From: Pirellulales bacterium
Lineage (GTDB): Bacteria; Planctomycetota; Planctomycetia; Pirellulales; Lacipirellulaceae
Assembly: GCA_028279215.1 (NCBI GenBank)
Contig: JANQOF010000020.1
Location: 62,001 to 126,000, forward strand
Direction: 5' to 3'
Length of the DNA stretch: 64,000 bases
The position numbers and the translations under genes are program-made. The notes under the pieces are model-generated. The model searched no databases. It was not told the DNA's origin and saw only the letters and a list, made by a program, of their open reading frames with translations. This document shows positions 1-8,919 of the stretch, piece by piece. Position 1 is the stretch's first letter. Every line of letters starts with the position of its first letter.

Positions 1-2251
1 CGCGGCGGGCTTTGCCCGCGCCGCTTAGAGCGGTGATTTTGCCGGGGCCGAACTCGGGGTGGATGACCGTCATGCCGTGGGCGAAGACGTCCGGCGAGAC
101 TTTGGTATGTCTGGCGGTGTTGGCGCCACCGGCAAGCTCGGCGGCGGTGGTGATGGCCCTCACCACCGGCCCCTCTCCCGCTTGCGGGCGAGGGAAGTTA
201 GTTGCCCTCGCGCCCGAACGCTCTCCCGTGTTCGGTAGAGGGGAGACTTGGGGATCGGTTTCGAAGTCGTCGGATTCGTACGCGTCGAAATCGTCGACGA
301 AGAACTCCAGGTCGTCGGGACGGGCGTCGGTCATGTGCATTTCCTCACGCGGCATTTCCATGAGGAAGCTGCTGGGGATGGCGACGCGGCGTTGGCCACG
401 GAAGTCGCGGACGCGGACGTAACTGAGTTGCAATTGGTGCTTGGCACGGGTGATGCCGACAAACGCCAGCCGGCGTTCTTCCTCAAGCTGCTCGAGCTCG
501 TCGCGCGACCGTTCGTGCGGAAGGATGCCGTCTTCGAGCGCCACGACGTACACCACAGGAAACTCGAGTCCCTTAGTAGCATGCAGCGTCATCAGCGTGA
601 CCTTGTCGGCTTCGGTCTCCCAATCGTCGGTTTCGTTCACCAGCCAGGTGCGTTCGAGATAGGCTTCGAGCCCGCCGCCTTCGTGTGCTTCGTCGGCCTG
701 CTCGTCGAACTGCCGGGCGTCAGTCAGAAGCTCCTCGATGTTCTCAAGCCGCGATTGGTCCTCGACGTCGTCACTCGACTTGAGGGCCTCGGTGTACCCG
801 CTCTCGGCGATCACGGTGCCGATGACTTCCTCGACGGACTCACCAGCGATGGCGGCGATCTTGTCGATCAACTCGACGAACTTCAGCAGCGAGTTCGTCG
901 CCCGCTTGGTGAGACCTTCGTTGAGCTTCGACTCGCGGGCGGCATCCAAGAGCGACGTGCCGTAGCGATAAGCGTGCTCGTTGAGTCGCTCGAGCGACTT
1001 CTTGCCGATGCCGCGCGTCGGCGAGTTGACCGACCGCTCGAAGGCGACGTCGTCGGCCGGGTTGTTGGCCAGTTGGCAATAGGCGAGCACGTCTTTGATT
1101 TCCTTCCGGCCGTAGAACTCCTGCCCGCGAACCATTTGGTAGGGCACGCCGGCTTTGCGAAGCGCACGCTCGATGGAACGCGACAAGGCGTTCACGCGGT
1201 AGAAAACCGCGAAGTCGCTCGCGCGACACTGGCCACTTTCGATGGCGGAGCGGATTTGCTGGGCGATGTCGGCCGCTTCGAGATCTTGGTCGGCGTAAGC
1301 GACGAGGCGCACCGCTTCGCCTTCGTCGTTCTCAGTGAACAGCGACTTCTTCTTGCGACGTTTGTTGTGGGCGATGAGGTCGTCGGCGACGCGCAAGATG
1401 CGTTTGGTACTGCGGTAGTTTTGCTCGAGCCGAACGACGTGGACCTGCGGGAAGTCGCGCTCGAATTCGAGGATGTTGCCAATGTCGGCGCCGCGCCATC
1501 CGTAAATCGACTGGTCGGGGTCGCCGGTGGCCGCGAGATTGGGATAGTCGTACGAAAGAGCCTTGAGAATGACGTATTGGGCTTTGTTGGTGTCTTGGTA
1601 TTCGTCGACCAAGACATAACGAAAGCGGGCATCGAGTTCGGCGCGGATTTCAGGATGATGGTAGATCAACTGGGCGACGTGCATGAGCAAGTCGTCGAAA
1701 TCGACCGCCGCCGATTGGAGCATTCGCTGTTGATAAGCGGGATAAACTTGGGCGACGATTTCCGAAAGCGGCGAACCACGGCGGGCTTCGTAGGTGTCGG
1801 GTGTGATGAGTTTGTTCTTCGCCGTACTGATCGCACATGCGATGCGATCGGGCGAGAAGTGCATGGTGTGGACTTGCTCGGCTTCGATCACTCGCTTGAG
1901 CACTTGGCGGCTGTCGGAAGTGTCGTAGATGGTGAAGTTCTGCGAGACACCGACCAGCTCGCCAAACTCGCGGAGCATGCGGGCACCGAAGCGGTGGAAC
2001 GTACTAACCCACACAGGCTGACCGGGGGCAAGCACTTGGGCGCGGTTGCGCATCTCGCTGGCGGCCTTGTTGGTGAACGTAAGAGCAAGTATTTGGCGGG
2101 CGTGGACACCTTGTTCCAGCAAGTGCGCAATGCGATGTGTGACTACGCGGGTCTTGCCACTGCCGGGCCCGGCAAGAATCAGAAGCGGGCCGTCGACGTG
2201 CAGCACCGCTGTGCGTTGAGCTTGGTTGAGGTTGTCGAGCAATGCACTCAT
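1..2251 (-). CDS. ATP-dependent DNA helicase UvrD/PcrA family (3' end cut by window edge)
   Basis: Superfamily 1A 3'-5' DNA helicase used in repair and replication restart. The visible 749 residues start MSALLDNLNQAQRTAV (Q-motif region) and carry Walker A GPGSGKT at about residues 28-34. They also carry the Walker B region LVDEYQDTN, a GDPDQSIYGWRGAD motif, QNYRSTKRIL, and TLHATKGLEFPVVYV near the C-terminal half. The last visible residues (VIHPEFGPGKITALSGAGKA) fit the PcrA-type C-terminal Tudor-like tail, so only a short piece is missing. The start ATG at 2251 opens directly onto the conserved N-terminus. The gene points out of the window, so a downstream operon cannot be judged. Family assignment is firm; PcrA versus UvrD naming is not. 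Confidence 0.95.
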   Translation of the reverse strand, partial: MSALLDNLNQAQRTAVLHVDGPLLILAGPGSGKTRVVTHRIAHLLEQGVHARQILALTFTNKAASEMRNRAQVLAPGQPVWVSTFHRFGARMLREFGELVGVSQNFTIYDTSDSRQVLKRVIEAEQVHTMHFSPDRIACAISTAKNKLITPDTYEARRGSPLSEIVAQVYPAYQQRMLQSAAVDFDDLLMHVAQLIYHHPEIRAELDARFRYVLVDEYQDTNKAQYVILKALSYDYPNLAATGDPDQSIYGWRGADIGNILEFERDFPQVHVVRLEQNYRSTKRILRVADDLIAHNKRRKKKSLFTENDEGEAVRLVAYADQDLEAADIAQQIRSAIESGQCRASDFAVFYRVNALSRSIERALRKAGVPYQMVRGQEFYGRKEIKDVLAYCQLANNPADDVAFERSVNSPTRGIGKKSLERLNEHAYRYGTSLLDAARESKLNEGLTKRATNSLLKFVELIDKIAAIAGESVEEVIGTVIAESGYTEALKSSDDVEDQSRLENIEELLTDARQFDEQADEAHEGGGLEAYLERTWLVNETDDWETEADKVTLMTLHATKGLEFPVVYVVALEDGILPHERSRDELEQLEEERRLAFVGITRAKHQLQLSYVRVRDFRGQRRVAIPSSFLMEMPREEMHMTDARPDDLEFFVDDFDAYESDDFETDPQVSPLPNTGERSGARATNFPRPQAGEGPVVRAITTAAELAGGANTARHTKVSPDVFAHGMTVIHPEFGPGKITALSGAGKARR

Positions 2252-2415
2252 GCGTAAGCGGTGGCCTCGAAACGTGGGCGACAGGCGCGAGGTTTGCTAA
2301 CTACAAACAAATATAGGAGCTTAGTTCGATTTGCTCCATGCACGGCCGCTAGCGTCCGGAGAAATGTAATTGGGAAAAATTCTGCAAAACGAATCCGAAG
2401 CGGCTGCTAAGTTGG

Positions 2416-2442
2416 TATACTCTCGCCTTACGAAAGCGAGAG
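2416..2442 (+). promoter_or_regulatory. Candidate extended -10 promoter and 5' hairpin of the alpha-CTD-like gene
   Basis: TATACT at 2416-2421 is preceded by TG one base upstream (TGgTATACT), an extended -10 pattern; no good -35 lies 17 bp upstream. It is followed by a 7-bp stem (CTCTCGC at 2420-2426 with GCGAGAG at 2436-2442) near the expected transcript start. The gene begins at 2563, so the leader would be about 135 nt. This is prediction only. The rest of 2252-2562 shows nothing else I can support. Confidence 0.35.
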
Positions 2443-2562
2443 GCCAAGGACGTGCCTGTTTCGTTCTAGCGAAGCAACGCAACCGCTTCGTTGGCCGCTT
2501 GCCGAGTGCGGGCTGCGGGCGTTCGCAGCCGCCATCCAATCACCCAGGGAGGGATACCCGCC

Positions 2563-2844
2563 ATGACTCGCATTCCCCTGAATCGTGCGGAGACCGACAG
2601 CCAAGACTTGCAGGCCCGGCTCGAGATGAGTACCGCGGAGATTGGGCTCGCGGTTCGAACGACGAACTGCCTCGAAGAAAAGGGCGTATTCACGGTGCAC
2701 GATTTGCTGAATTGCACTCGGGAAGATTTGCTTTCGATTTCCAACTTCGGCGAGAAGACGCTCGAAGAAGTGTACAAGGCACTGGAAGTTCACGGGTTCT
2801 ACCGCCCCGGACACGATCAGCCAAGGCCACGGCAGGCCAAGTAG
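2563..2844 (+). CDS. RNA polymerase alpha C-terminal-domain-like small protein
   Basis: A 93-residue protein. Its middle (about residues 20-75) reads like the helix-hairpin-helix fold of the RNA polymerase alpha-subunit CTD: EIGLAVRTTNCLEEKG, VHDLLNCTREDLLSISNFGEKTLEEV. That is the pattern LSVRTxNCLxxxxIxTVxDLxxxxEExLLxxxNFGxKSLxE of alphaCTD. No alpha N-terminal domain is present, so it is a stand-alone domain that may bind DNA or the transcription machinery (inference). The ATG is preceded by AGGGAGGG at 2545-2552, an unusually good ribosome site that fixes the start. It is convergent with the GNAT gene, 8 bp away. Confidence 0.85.
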   Translation: MTRIPLNRAETDSQDLQARLEMSTAEIGLAVRTTNCLEEKGVFTVHDLLNCTREDLLSISNFGEKTLEEVYKALEVHGFYRPGHDQPRPRQAK

Positions 2845-2852
2845 ACAGAGGC

Positions 2853-3815
2853 CTACATAGTGCGGGCTTCGCGGCGGTAGACCAGGCCATGGTCGATCGG
2901 CGCGAAGCCCAGGTTTCTGTAGAACTCGAGGGCCGTGGCGTTGGTGAGCATGGTTTGGGATTCGATCAGCGAAATGCCGCGTTTGTGGAGTTCCTTGAAC
3001 GCTTCGGACAGCAGATAGGTTCCGTAGCCTTGGCGACGATACTCGTCGTCGACCCACAAGTCGTACAAACCGGCGACACGTAACCCCCAACTGGTGGCCA
3101 GCGGTTCGACGTCCCAAAACATGGCGCTGGCGACAATTTTGTCCTGCCGGCGACGACGCAGGAAGAACTTGATTCGTTCGAGACTGCCATACACCGACGT
3201 GTTCCACCACGTCTTGGTGATTGGCGCATAGACCGTTTCGAAGTTCACGTCGCGGGCAACGCGGCGCTGCTCGCGACTTACGGTAGGGCGAAAGCGGATC
3301 AGATCGCGCTGCATAACGACCACCCGACCGCGTTCGCGATACTGGTTGCGGGCAAAGAGGGTACGTCGAATGGAGTCGGAGAGCAGTACGCCTGGCAACT
3401 CGCTGCCGCCGTACAAACCAAGATAGAAGCCATTTAGGGGATTGATACCGCCGCCATACAACACTCGAGCGCCGCGCTCGCGAAGGTATGTCTCGCTCTT
3501 GGCCAGCAACTGGTCGGGCAGGTCGGAGGTCCACAGGTCTTCGCGGACCATCACCATGTAGGTGGTGCCCATGCTGGTGTCTAACCCGTCGCCCGCTTCG
3601 TCTGGCCCAAACCCAGCATGAGCGAACCCAACGAACTGATCGCCATCGGTGGCAACGATGAAACCTTCCGGATCAAAGTAGTGCTTCGAAAACAGACCTA
3701 TGTCCAGCACGCTGGCGGTCACCGGTTGGGCGAGCCCGCGCTGTGGGGGCTGACACGACCAAAGGTGCGCGATGCGAGGTGGATCGGAGTTGCGAAACGG
3801 GCGGAAGCAGTACAC
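2853..3815 (-). CDS. GNAT family N-acetyltransferase, probably tandem GNAT domains
   Basis: Predicted acyl-CoA-dependent N-acetyltransferase; substrate unknown. The C-terminal GNAT motif A is clear: VAGLYDLWVDDEYRRQGYGTYLLSEAF, followed by the motif B pattern TNATALEFYRNLGF. The N-terminal half (FRPFRNSDPPRIAHLW, then FVGFAHAGFGPDE) looks like a second, degenerate GNAT unit. The frame is open to an ATG at 3887, which would overlap the upstream Rieske gene by 50 bp. The GTG at 3815 sits right at the family-like start (VYCFRPFRN) and is preferred, though no good ribosome site is visible. It still overlaps nothing, with 22 bp after the Rieske stop. Function beyond the fold is unknown. Confidence 0.8.
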   Translation of the reverse strand: MYCFRPFRNSDPPRIAHLWSCQPPQRGLAQPVTASVLDIGLFSKHYFDPEGFIVATDGDQFVGFAHAGFGPDEAGDGLDTSMGTTYMVMVREDLWTSDLPDQLLAKSETYLRERGARVLYGGGINPLNGFYLGLYGGSELPGVLLSDSIRRTLFARNQYRERGRVVVMQRDLIRFRPTVSREQRRVARDVNFETVYAPITKTWWNTSVYGSLERIKFFLRRRRQDKIVASAMFWDVEPLATSWGLRVAGLYDLWVDDEYRRQGYGTYLLSEAFKELHKRGISLIESQTMLTNATALEFYRNLGFAPIDHGLVYRREARTM

Positions 3816-3837
3816 GCGGTGGGCCGACAGGCGGACT

Positions 3838-4152
3838 CTACGGGTTGGGCAACTGAATCTGTATGGTACCCCCCGATTCACGGGCACGGTAGACGGTCTG
3901 ACGTATCGTATCGCTCAGCAACTGCTGCCCAGTCTCGACGTTGTACTGCCAGCCATGCCAAGGACAGGTGAGCGTGCAGCCCGACAATACACCTTTCGAG
4001 AGCGGCCCACCCTGGTGCGCACAAATGCCATCCATCGCAAAGAACATCCCGTCGACATTCACAACTACCACGATCGACTCGCCGACAACGGCCTCGATGC
4101 ACGAGCCTGGTGCACAGTCGCTAGCCGAGCCCACATCTACCCAGTCGCCCAT
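3838..4152 (-). CDS. Rieske [2Fe-2S] domain protein
   Basis: A 104-residue single-domain ferredoxin-like protein. Both Rieske cluster boxes are present: CAHQGG (Cys44, His46) and CPWHGW (Cys63, His66), with the usual spacing. No signal peptide or membrane helix, so it is soluble, like NirD- or dioxygenase-ferredoxin-type small Rieske proteins. It lies between an LpxL-like gene and a GNAT gene on the same strand with short gaps (27 and 22 bp), so the three may be co-transcribed. Its electron partner is not evident nearby. Confidence 0.92.
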   Translation of the reverse strand: MGDWVDVGSASDCAPGSCIEAVVGESIVVVVNVDGMFFAMDGICAHQGGPLSKGVLSGCTLTCPWHGWQYNVETGQQLLSDTIRQTVYRARESGGTIQIQLPNP

Positions 4153-4179
4153 GGTGTTTTCTATATTTCCTCGTCTTGC

Positions 4180-5148
4180 TCAAGCAGCCGTGCGCTCTTT
4201 ACGCTTCAAACGTTTAAGCACCTTCTCGGGAACTTCGCCTTTCCAACGTCGATGAATCCACCAATATTGTTCAGGCCCGCGACGAATCAGCCGCTCCAGG
4301 CAATCAGTGTACCATTCGGTCATCGGTTGTACGCCGGCGAAAGCGAACTCGGGAGCCGCGGGATCGACTACATTGGCCACGTCGATTTCGTACTCGAGCA
4401 TTCGCCGCTTGCGTCGCACTCCGACGACCATGGTGGGTGCTTGGAAACCGAGCGAGAACAGCGCCACGGCTTTGTGGGTGGACGCGGGGCGTCCGAAGAA
4501 TGGCACCCAGCACCCCTTGCGACCGGCGTATTGATCGCCCAGCAAGGTGAGCGCTCCGCCGCTGGCCAGGAGTTCTTCGATTTGCTCGCCGCTACCATGC
4601 TTCGGAAGCATGTGTTGCCCGGTGCGGCCACGGAACTCGTTGACGAAACGATCGATGTACCGGTTGTCGAGGGTTCGAGCCACGGTATGCGTGGGGAAAC
4701 CGAACATTCCCATCAAGTAGCCACCCAGTTCGAAATTTCCGTAGTGCGCCGAGATCACAACGCTTGGCCGGGTGGTGTACATGGTGCGGATAATCGCCTC
4801 GACGTCGGGAATGTCGCAACGCTGACGCCAATTCGTGCGATGCACCTTGCGCGGCGTGTGGGCGATTTCCATGACCATCAGGAACAAATGTCGCCACATG
4901 TTCCACGCAACTTGCTGTTCAGTGCGCGCATCGATGTTAGGAAATGCTATACGCAGATTTTCGCCCAGTACCTTCCTGCGAACCGGTGCCACGCTGGTAA
5001 ACACAGTCGCAAGCAGTTCAGCGATCCGTTCGCAAGCGCGGGGTGGCAGCGCCTGCACCACCGCAATCGCCAGTCGCAGCGCCAAGTAAGCGGCGTAGTC
5101 CAACACATTGCGAAGCGTCACGCGACAGTCCTTTGGCGCGGGGTTCAA
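4180..5148 (-). CDS. LpxL/HtrB-type lysophospholipid (lipid A) acyltransferase
   Basis: Inner-membrane acyltransferase of the LpxL/LpxM family, which adds secondary acyl chains to lipid A or related lipids. The 322 residues include an N-terminal hydrophobic segment (about 15-35) and the catalytic HX4E motif HYGNFE (His135, Glu140). The C-terminal block PEQYWWIHRRWKG is close to the consensus of the family. Length matches the usual ~300-330. Presence fits a Gram-negative-type outer membrane. It heads a minus-strand group with the Rieske and GNAT genes. Confidence 0.9.
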   Translation of the reverse strand: MNPAPKDCRVTLRNVLDYAAYLALRLAIAVVQALPPRACERIAELLATVFTSVAPVRRKVLGENLRIAFPNIDARTEQQVAWNMWRHLFLMVMEIAHTPRKVHRTNWRQRCDIPDVEAIIRTMYTTRPSVVISAHYGNFELGGYLMGMFGFPTHTVARTLDNRYIDRFVNEFRGRTGQHMLPKHGSGEQIEELLASGGALTLLGDQYAGRKGCWVPFFGRPASTHKAVALFSLGFQAPTMVVGVRRKRRMLEYEIDVANVVDPAAPEFAFAGVQPMTEWYTDCLERLIRRGPEQYWWIHRRWKGEVPEKVLKRLKRKERTAA

Positions 5149-5226
5149 AAAGCTACTGGCGATTGTCGCAAAATCGAGGGCGACGTGGGAGGTCAGTTTC
5201 CTGAGAGCACCTTTTTCGAGCCTCCG

Positions 5227-6300
5227 CTACTTCTTCCCCAGCACCGGATCGCTCTTGAGCGGCAGTTTAACCGGCTTGGCGGATTGGGCCGATTTGTAGA
5301 TTGCCAAGATGATTTCGACTGCCTTCCGGCCCTCGTGGCCATCGACCGCAGGTGTCTCGCCCTTGTTGATCGCCTTGACGAAGTCGGCAAATTGCATGGC
5401 GTGGCCGTGGTGGCCAATGGCTGCCGGGTCGCTTGCGCCACCGCCGCCACTCTTGCGCTTGGCCATTGCTTCGTGAATCGCCTTGTCGGTAGCTCGCGCC
5501 TTGGCGAAATCCCAGGTCTTGATGTCTTCCTCCTCGATCGATGCCGATCCTGCCGAGCCATGAATCTCGACGCGTTTGAGGTAGCCCGGGTAGGCCGCCG
5601 TCGTGGCTTCGATTACGCCCAGTGCGCCGCTAGCGAACCGCAGTGTGGCTACCGCCGTGTCCTCCACTTCGATTCGCTTGTGAGCCAGGGTATCGGTGAG
5701 CGCGCAGATTTCAGTCACTTCGCCCATCAACCATTGCAGCAAGTCGACAGTGTGAATCGCCTGATTCATCAGCGCGCCGCCGCCATCGAGCTTCCAAGTC
5801 CCGCGCCACGCGCCGCTGTCGTAGTATTCTTGCGATCGATACCACTTGATGTAGGCATCGCCCATCGTCATGCGGCCGAAGCGACCTTGATCAATGGCTT
5901 TCTTGAGCTTTTTGGGCGCGTCGTGGAATCGCGAAGGGAAGATCGTGGCCAGTTTGACCCGGCTCTTCTCACACGCGGCGATAATCTTGTCGCACCGCTT
6001 CAGCGTAACCTCGAGCGGCTTTTCGACGATCACATGTTTGCCAGCTTTGGCCGCCGCGACCGCTGGTTCCAGATGGGCACCACTTGGCGTGCCGATCGAT
6101 ACCGCGTCGATGCGGTCGTCGGCCAACATCTCGTCGAGTGTCGCGTACGCCGTGATCCCAGCTTCATCCGCGAACTTCCTTGCCGCATCAGGATTGCGAT
6201 CGCAACACCCCACCAGTTTCGCCCCGCGCACATCGGTGAGCGCCTTCTCGTGAAAGCGGCTGATCATGCCGCAACCAATCATTCCGAATCCGATTGCCAT
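5227..6300 (-). CDS. Gfo/Idh/MocA family NAD(P)-dependent oxidoreductase
   Basis: A 357-residue dehydrogenase-like protein. The N-terminal Rossmann motif reads GFGMIGCGMIS (residues 4-14), and the EKP signature is in VEKPLEV (about residue 93-99). The C-terminal substrate domain contains GGGALMNQAIHTVDLLQWL, in which the His is the usual catalytic residue of the family. Substrates are commonly sugars or inositols; the exact one cannot be read here. Planctomycetes carry many paralogues, often exported; this copy has no Tat signal, so it is cytoplasmic. It is divergent from trmL. Confidence 0.92.
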   Translation of the reverse strand: MAIGFGMIGCGMISRFHEKALTDVRGAKLVGCCDRNPDAARKFADEAGITAYATLDEMLADDRIDAVSIGTPSGAHLEPAVAAAKAGKHVIVEKPLEVTLKRCDKIIAACEKSRVKLATIFPSRFHDAPKKLKKAIDQGRFGRMTMGDAYIKWYRSQEYYDSGAWRGTWKLDGGGALMNQAIHTVDLLQWLMGEVTEICALTDTLAHKRIEVEDTAVATLRFASGALGVIEATTAAYPGYLKRVEIHGSAGSASIEEEDIKTWDFAKARATDKAIHEAMAKRKSGGGGASDPAAIGHHGHAMQFADFVKAINKGETPAVDGHEGRKAVEIILAIYKSAQSAKPVKLPLKSDPVLGKK

Positions 6301-6435
6301 AGTGGGTCCTTATCAAGGTCGTTGACGGTTCCGGGCGAATCGCCAAAGGGGGCGGCGTATTATAAGATGCAGGCAGGTAAACCTCTACTGACCGTCCCAT
6401 TTGTATTGCAGCCATGGGTTCGACGAATCACACTT

Positions 6436-6963
6436 ATGCCGACCGTTGAGCCCATCCGACCAATGAGCTTCGAACCTTACAAGCCACTGTTGCACATTGT
6501 GCTCTACCAGCCGGAGATTCCCTACAACACCGGTAGCGTCGGGCGAACATGCGTGGCGGTGGGTGCAAAACTGTGGCTGGTGCGTCCACTGGGCTTTCAG
6601 GTGGATAACTACCACCTCCGCCGCGCGGGACTCGACTATTGGCAGCACCTCAATTGGGAGGTAGTGGACGACTGGCAGCAACTCACGGAGCGGTTGCCAC
6701 TCGACCGTTCTTGGTACTTCACAAAGTTCGCCGATCGGTATCTCGGCGATCAGGAGTTCGCGCCTGACGACGTATTCGTGTTTGGCCGCGAGTCGCTCGG
6801 GCTGCCGGAGGAGATTCGCCAGCTAGCGCCGGAGCGTTGTTTGCGGATTCCTTGTCGAACAGAAGTGCGGAGTTTGAACCTTTCGAATAGCGTTGCGGTA
6901 GCTTGCTACGAGGCATTGGGGCAATGGTCGAGGGGAGCGTTCGACGTGCGCCTGCCGCCATAG
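6436..6963 (+). CDS. trmL: tRNA (cytidine(34)-2'-O)-methyltransferase, TrmL/SpoU-SPOUT family
   Basis: Methylates the wobble nucleotide of tRNA-Leu isoacceptors. The SPOUT signature is complete: IVLYQPEIPYNTGSVGRTCVAVGAKLWLVRPLGF, then LRRAGLDYW, VFGRESLGLP and a final LNLSNSVAVACYEAL. Length (175 aa) matches the family. The frame stays open far upstream by chance, antisense to two real genes. The start is taken at the ATG at 6436; an ATG at 6463 (MSFEPYKPLLH) is equally close to the conserved core. No ribosome site helps decide. Confidence 0.93.
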   Translation: MPTVEPIRPMSFEPYKPLLHIVLYQPEIPYNTGSVGRTCVAVGAKLWLVRPLGFQVDNYHLRRAGLDYWQHLNWEVVDDWQQLTERLPLDRSWYFTKFADRYLGDQEFAPDDVFVFGRESLGLPEEIRQLAPERCLRIPCRTEVRSLNLSNSVAVACYEALGQWSRGAFDVRLPP

Positions 6964-7044
6964 GCGACTCGGCCGGGCAACAAGCTGGATTGACGATTGG
7001 CTGCTAACCGATCACGATGCGAAAGATCAGGAGAATCCTTAGCT

Positions 7045-7923
7045 ATGTCCATTGTGAACGAATTTGAAGACGTTGTCCGCACGTCGTATCCGCTTGCGCC
7101 GCGAACTTGGCTCGAGTTGGGTGGCGCGGCCGAGTACTTTGCCGAACCACGAAATGCGGATGAATTGGTGGCGCTGGTTCGCCGCTGTCACGAGGAAGGC
7201 GTGGACACACGGCTGTTGGGTGGTGGATCGAACCTGCTGGTCTGCGAGGACGGCGTGAGCGGCATGGTCATCAGCTTGGCGGATGCCTCATTCGGGGCGA
7301 CATCGGTCGACGGTCCTCATCTTACCGCGGGCGGAGGTGCTCCGCTGGCGCATGTGATTAACGAAGCGGTTCGTGCTGGGCTAGCCGGCCTCGAACCGCT
7401 TGTGGGCATCCCCGGGACTGTTGGCGGAGCGCTGCATGGAAATGCAGGCAGCCGCGGTGGCGATGTTGGGCAGTGGGCTTATCGTGCCACCGTGCTGACC
7501 CGAGCTGGCGAGGTCGTCGAGCGCAAGCGCGACGAGATGGTGTTTGCGTATCGTCAAAGCAGCCTCGACGAGTTGGCGATTCTCGACATTACCTTCGCAC
7601 TCGAGCAGGAAGACGCCGAGGCGCTAACCAAACGGATGCAGAAGCAGTGGATCGTGAAAAAGGCGGGCCAGCCAATGTCGCACCAGCGTACCGCCTGCCT
7701 GTTCAAGAATCCGCGGGGGATGAGTGCTAGCATGTTGATCGAGCAAGCTGGTCTCGCTGATGCTAGCGTTGCTGGAGCGCAACTAAGTAATCGCCATTCT
7801 AACTTCGTTGTCGTCAGTGACGATGCTACTAGCAGCGACGTGCTGAAGCTCGTTGATCTCATCCGCAGCCGAGTCGCCGAGCGACTCGGCGTTGAGCTGG
7901 AAACACTGCTCGAAGTTTGGTAA
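7045..7923 (+). CDS. murB: UDP-N-acetylenolpyruvoylglucosamine reductase
   Basis: NADPH- and FAD-dependent reduction of UDP-GlcNAc-enolpyruvate to UDP-MurNAc in peptidoglycan synthesis. FAD-binding segments are visible: RLLGGGSNLLVCEDGVSG and GIPGTVGGALHGNAGSRGG. The C-terminal proton-relay block reads TACLFKNPRGMSASMLIEQAGL. The residue matching the usual catalytic Ser (GSxFKNP) appears to be Cys here. The start ATG at 7045 follows CAGGAG at 7028-7033. An FtsQ-like gene follows 75 bp downstream, a remnant of a division and cell-wall cluster order. Confidence 0.95.
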   Translation: MSIVNEFEDVVRTSYPLAPRTWLELGGAAEYFAEPRNADELVALVRRCHEEGVDTRLLGGGSNLLVCEDGVSGMVISLADASFGATSVDGPHLTAGGGAPLAHVINEAVRAGLAGLEPLVGIPGTVGGALHGNAGSRGGDVGQWAYRATVLTRAGEVVERKRDEMVFAYRQSSLDELAILDITFALEQEDAEALTKRMQKQWIVKKAGQPMSHQRTACLFKNPRGMSASMLIEQAGLADASVAGAQLSNRHSNFVVVSDDATSSDVLKLVDLIRSRVAERLGVELETLLEVW

Positions 7924-7998
7924 GTGTAGCTGCGAGTTTGGCGCCATAGATGTACGCCAACCGAACCAACTCTCGATGGTGATTGGTGCGATTTGCGG

Positions 7999-8919
7999 AT
8001 GTCGGAAGATCTATCATCAACGGACGGTTGGCGGGCTCGGCTACCGTTCAAGCCACGCAGCGTGGTCATTGCTATCGTACTGCTCGCCACAGGCGTGGCG
8101 GCGCGCATAGTATGGGACCGCTTTGAAGCCAACCTCACACGATCTCCGCGATATCGGATCACCGCCGAGGTGATTCATATTATCCCCGAAGCACCTCCTC
8201 CCTGGATTCGCTCGAATGTCAAAGCACAGGTACTTCGCGACTCGGGAATCACTGACTCCCTTACACTGCTCGACGAGCCGGCGACCATTCAGCGGCGACT
8301 AGTTGATGCATTTGAACTGCATCCATGGGTCGACAAAGTCGAACAAGTCGTTCTCGCAAGTCCTACCCGGATTGATGTGCTACTCGAGTACCGGCAACCA
8401 GTAGCCGTTGCCGAGGTGAGAGTTGGGGGACGGTCGGAGTTGGTTCCTGTCGATCGCTACGCGGTACGTTTGCCGGATGGCGATCTAACGGACGTCGAGC
8501 GGTCTTACCTTCCGCGCATCTCTGAAATCGAGAACCGGCCGTTGGTAGGTGAGGCGTGGAGCGACGTCCGCGTGCAGGGGGCTGCTCAGTTGGCTGCGCA
8601 TCTACGTGACGTTTGGGAAGCCTATAGCTTGGTGGACATTATCCCGTCGACTTACCCCGAAGTGCAGCGATCGCATCGCTTCTTCACATATGAGATCCGC
8701 ACCAGCGGTGGTACGGTGATTCGCTGGGGAGCTGCCCCCGGGTTTTCGCCACCGGGCGAGAATTCGTTTGAAGACAAGCTCGCGCGCCTATCCAATTACA
8801 TCCAGCAGCACGGACGCCTAGAGTCGATCGACTCGCCAAAGATGCTCGACGTGCGCAACGGGCTTCTCGTCGAAAAGCGGACAGTGAAGCGCGACGTTGC
8901 CGACGAGACGCGCCGCTAA
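7999..8919 (+). CDS. FtsQ/DivIB-like cell division protein, bitopic membrane protein
   Basis: A 306-residue protein with a short cytoplasmic N-terminus, one membrane segment (about 21-38, SVVIAIVLLATGVAARIV) and a large outside domain. The outside region (residues about 85-130, PATIQRRLVDAFELHPWVDKVEQV...RIDVLLEYRQPVAV) matches the way FtsQ POTRA domains read: VxxxLxxxPWVxxVxVxRxxPxxLxVxVxExxPVA. Its place just after murB supports the call. Start at ATG 7999; a TTG two codons earlier is possible. The 3' end overlaps convergent csrA by 4 bp. Alternative: another POTRA protein. Confidence 0.7.
   Translation: MSEDLSSTDGWRARLPFKPRSVVIAIVLLATGVAARIVWDRFEANLTRSPRYRITAEVIHIIPEAPPPWIRSNVKAQVLRDSGITDSLTLLDEPATIQRRLVDAFELHPWVDKVEQVVLASPTRIDVLLEYRQPVAVAEVRVGGRSELVPVDRYAVRLPDGDLTDVERSYLPRISEIENRPLVGEAWSDVRVQGAAQLAAHLRDVWEAYSLVDIIPSTYPEVQRSHRFFTYEIRTSGGTVIRWGAAPGFSPPGENSFEDKLARLSNYIQQHGRLESIDSPKMLDVRNGLLVEKRTVKRDVADETRR

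Noticed and set aside
248..2257. A 669-residue plus-strand frame
   Set aside because: Exactly antisense to the UvrD/PcrA helicase; composition (V, G, D, E, L-rich) is typical of an antisense frame.
3772..6963. A 1063-residue open frame on the plus strand
   Set aside because: Only its last ~175 residues (from 6436) are real (trmL). The rest is antisense to the Rieske, acyltransferase and oxidoreductase genes, all of which have firm family motifs.
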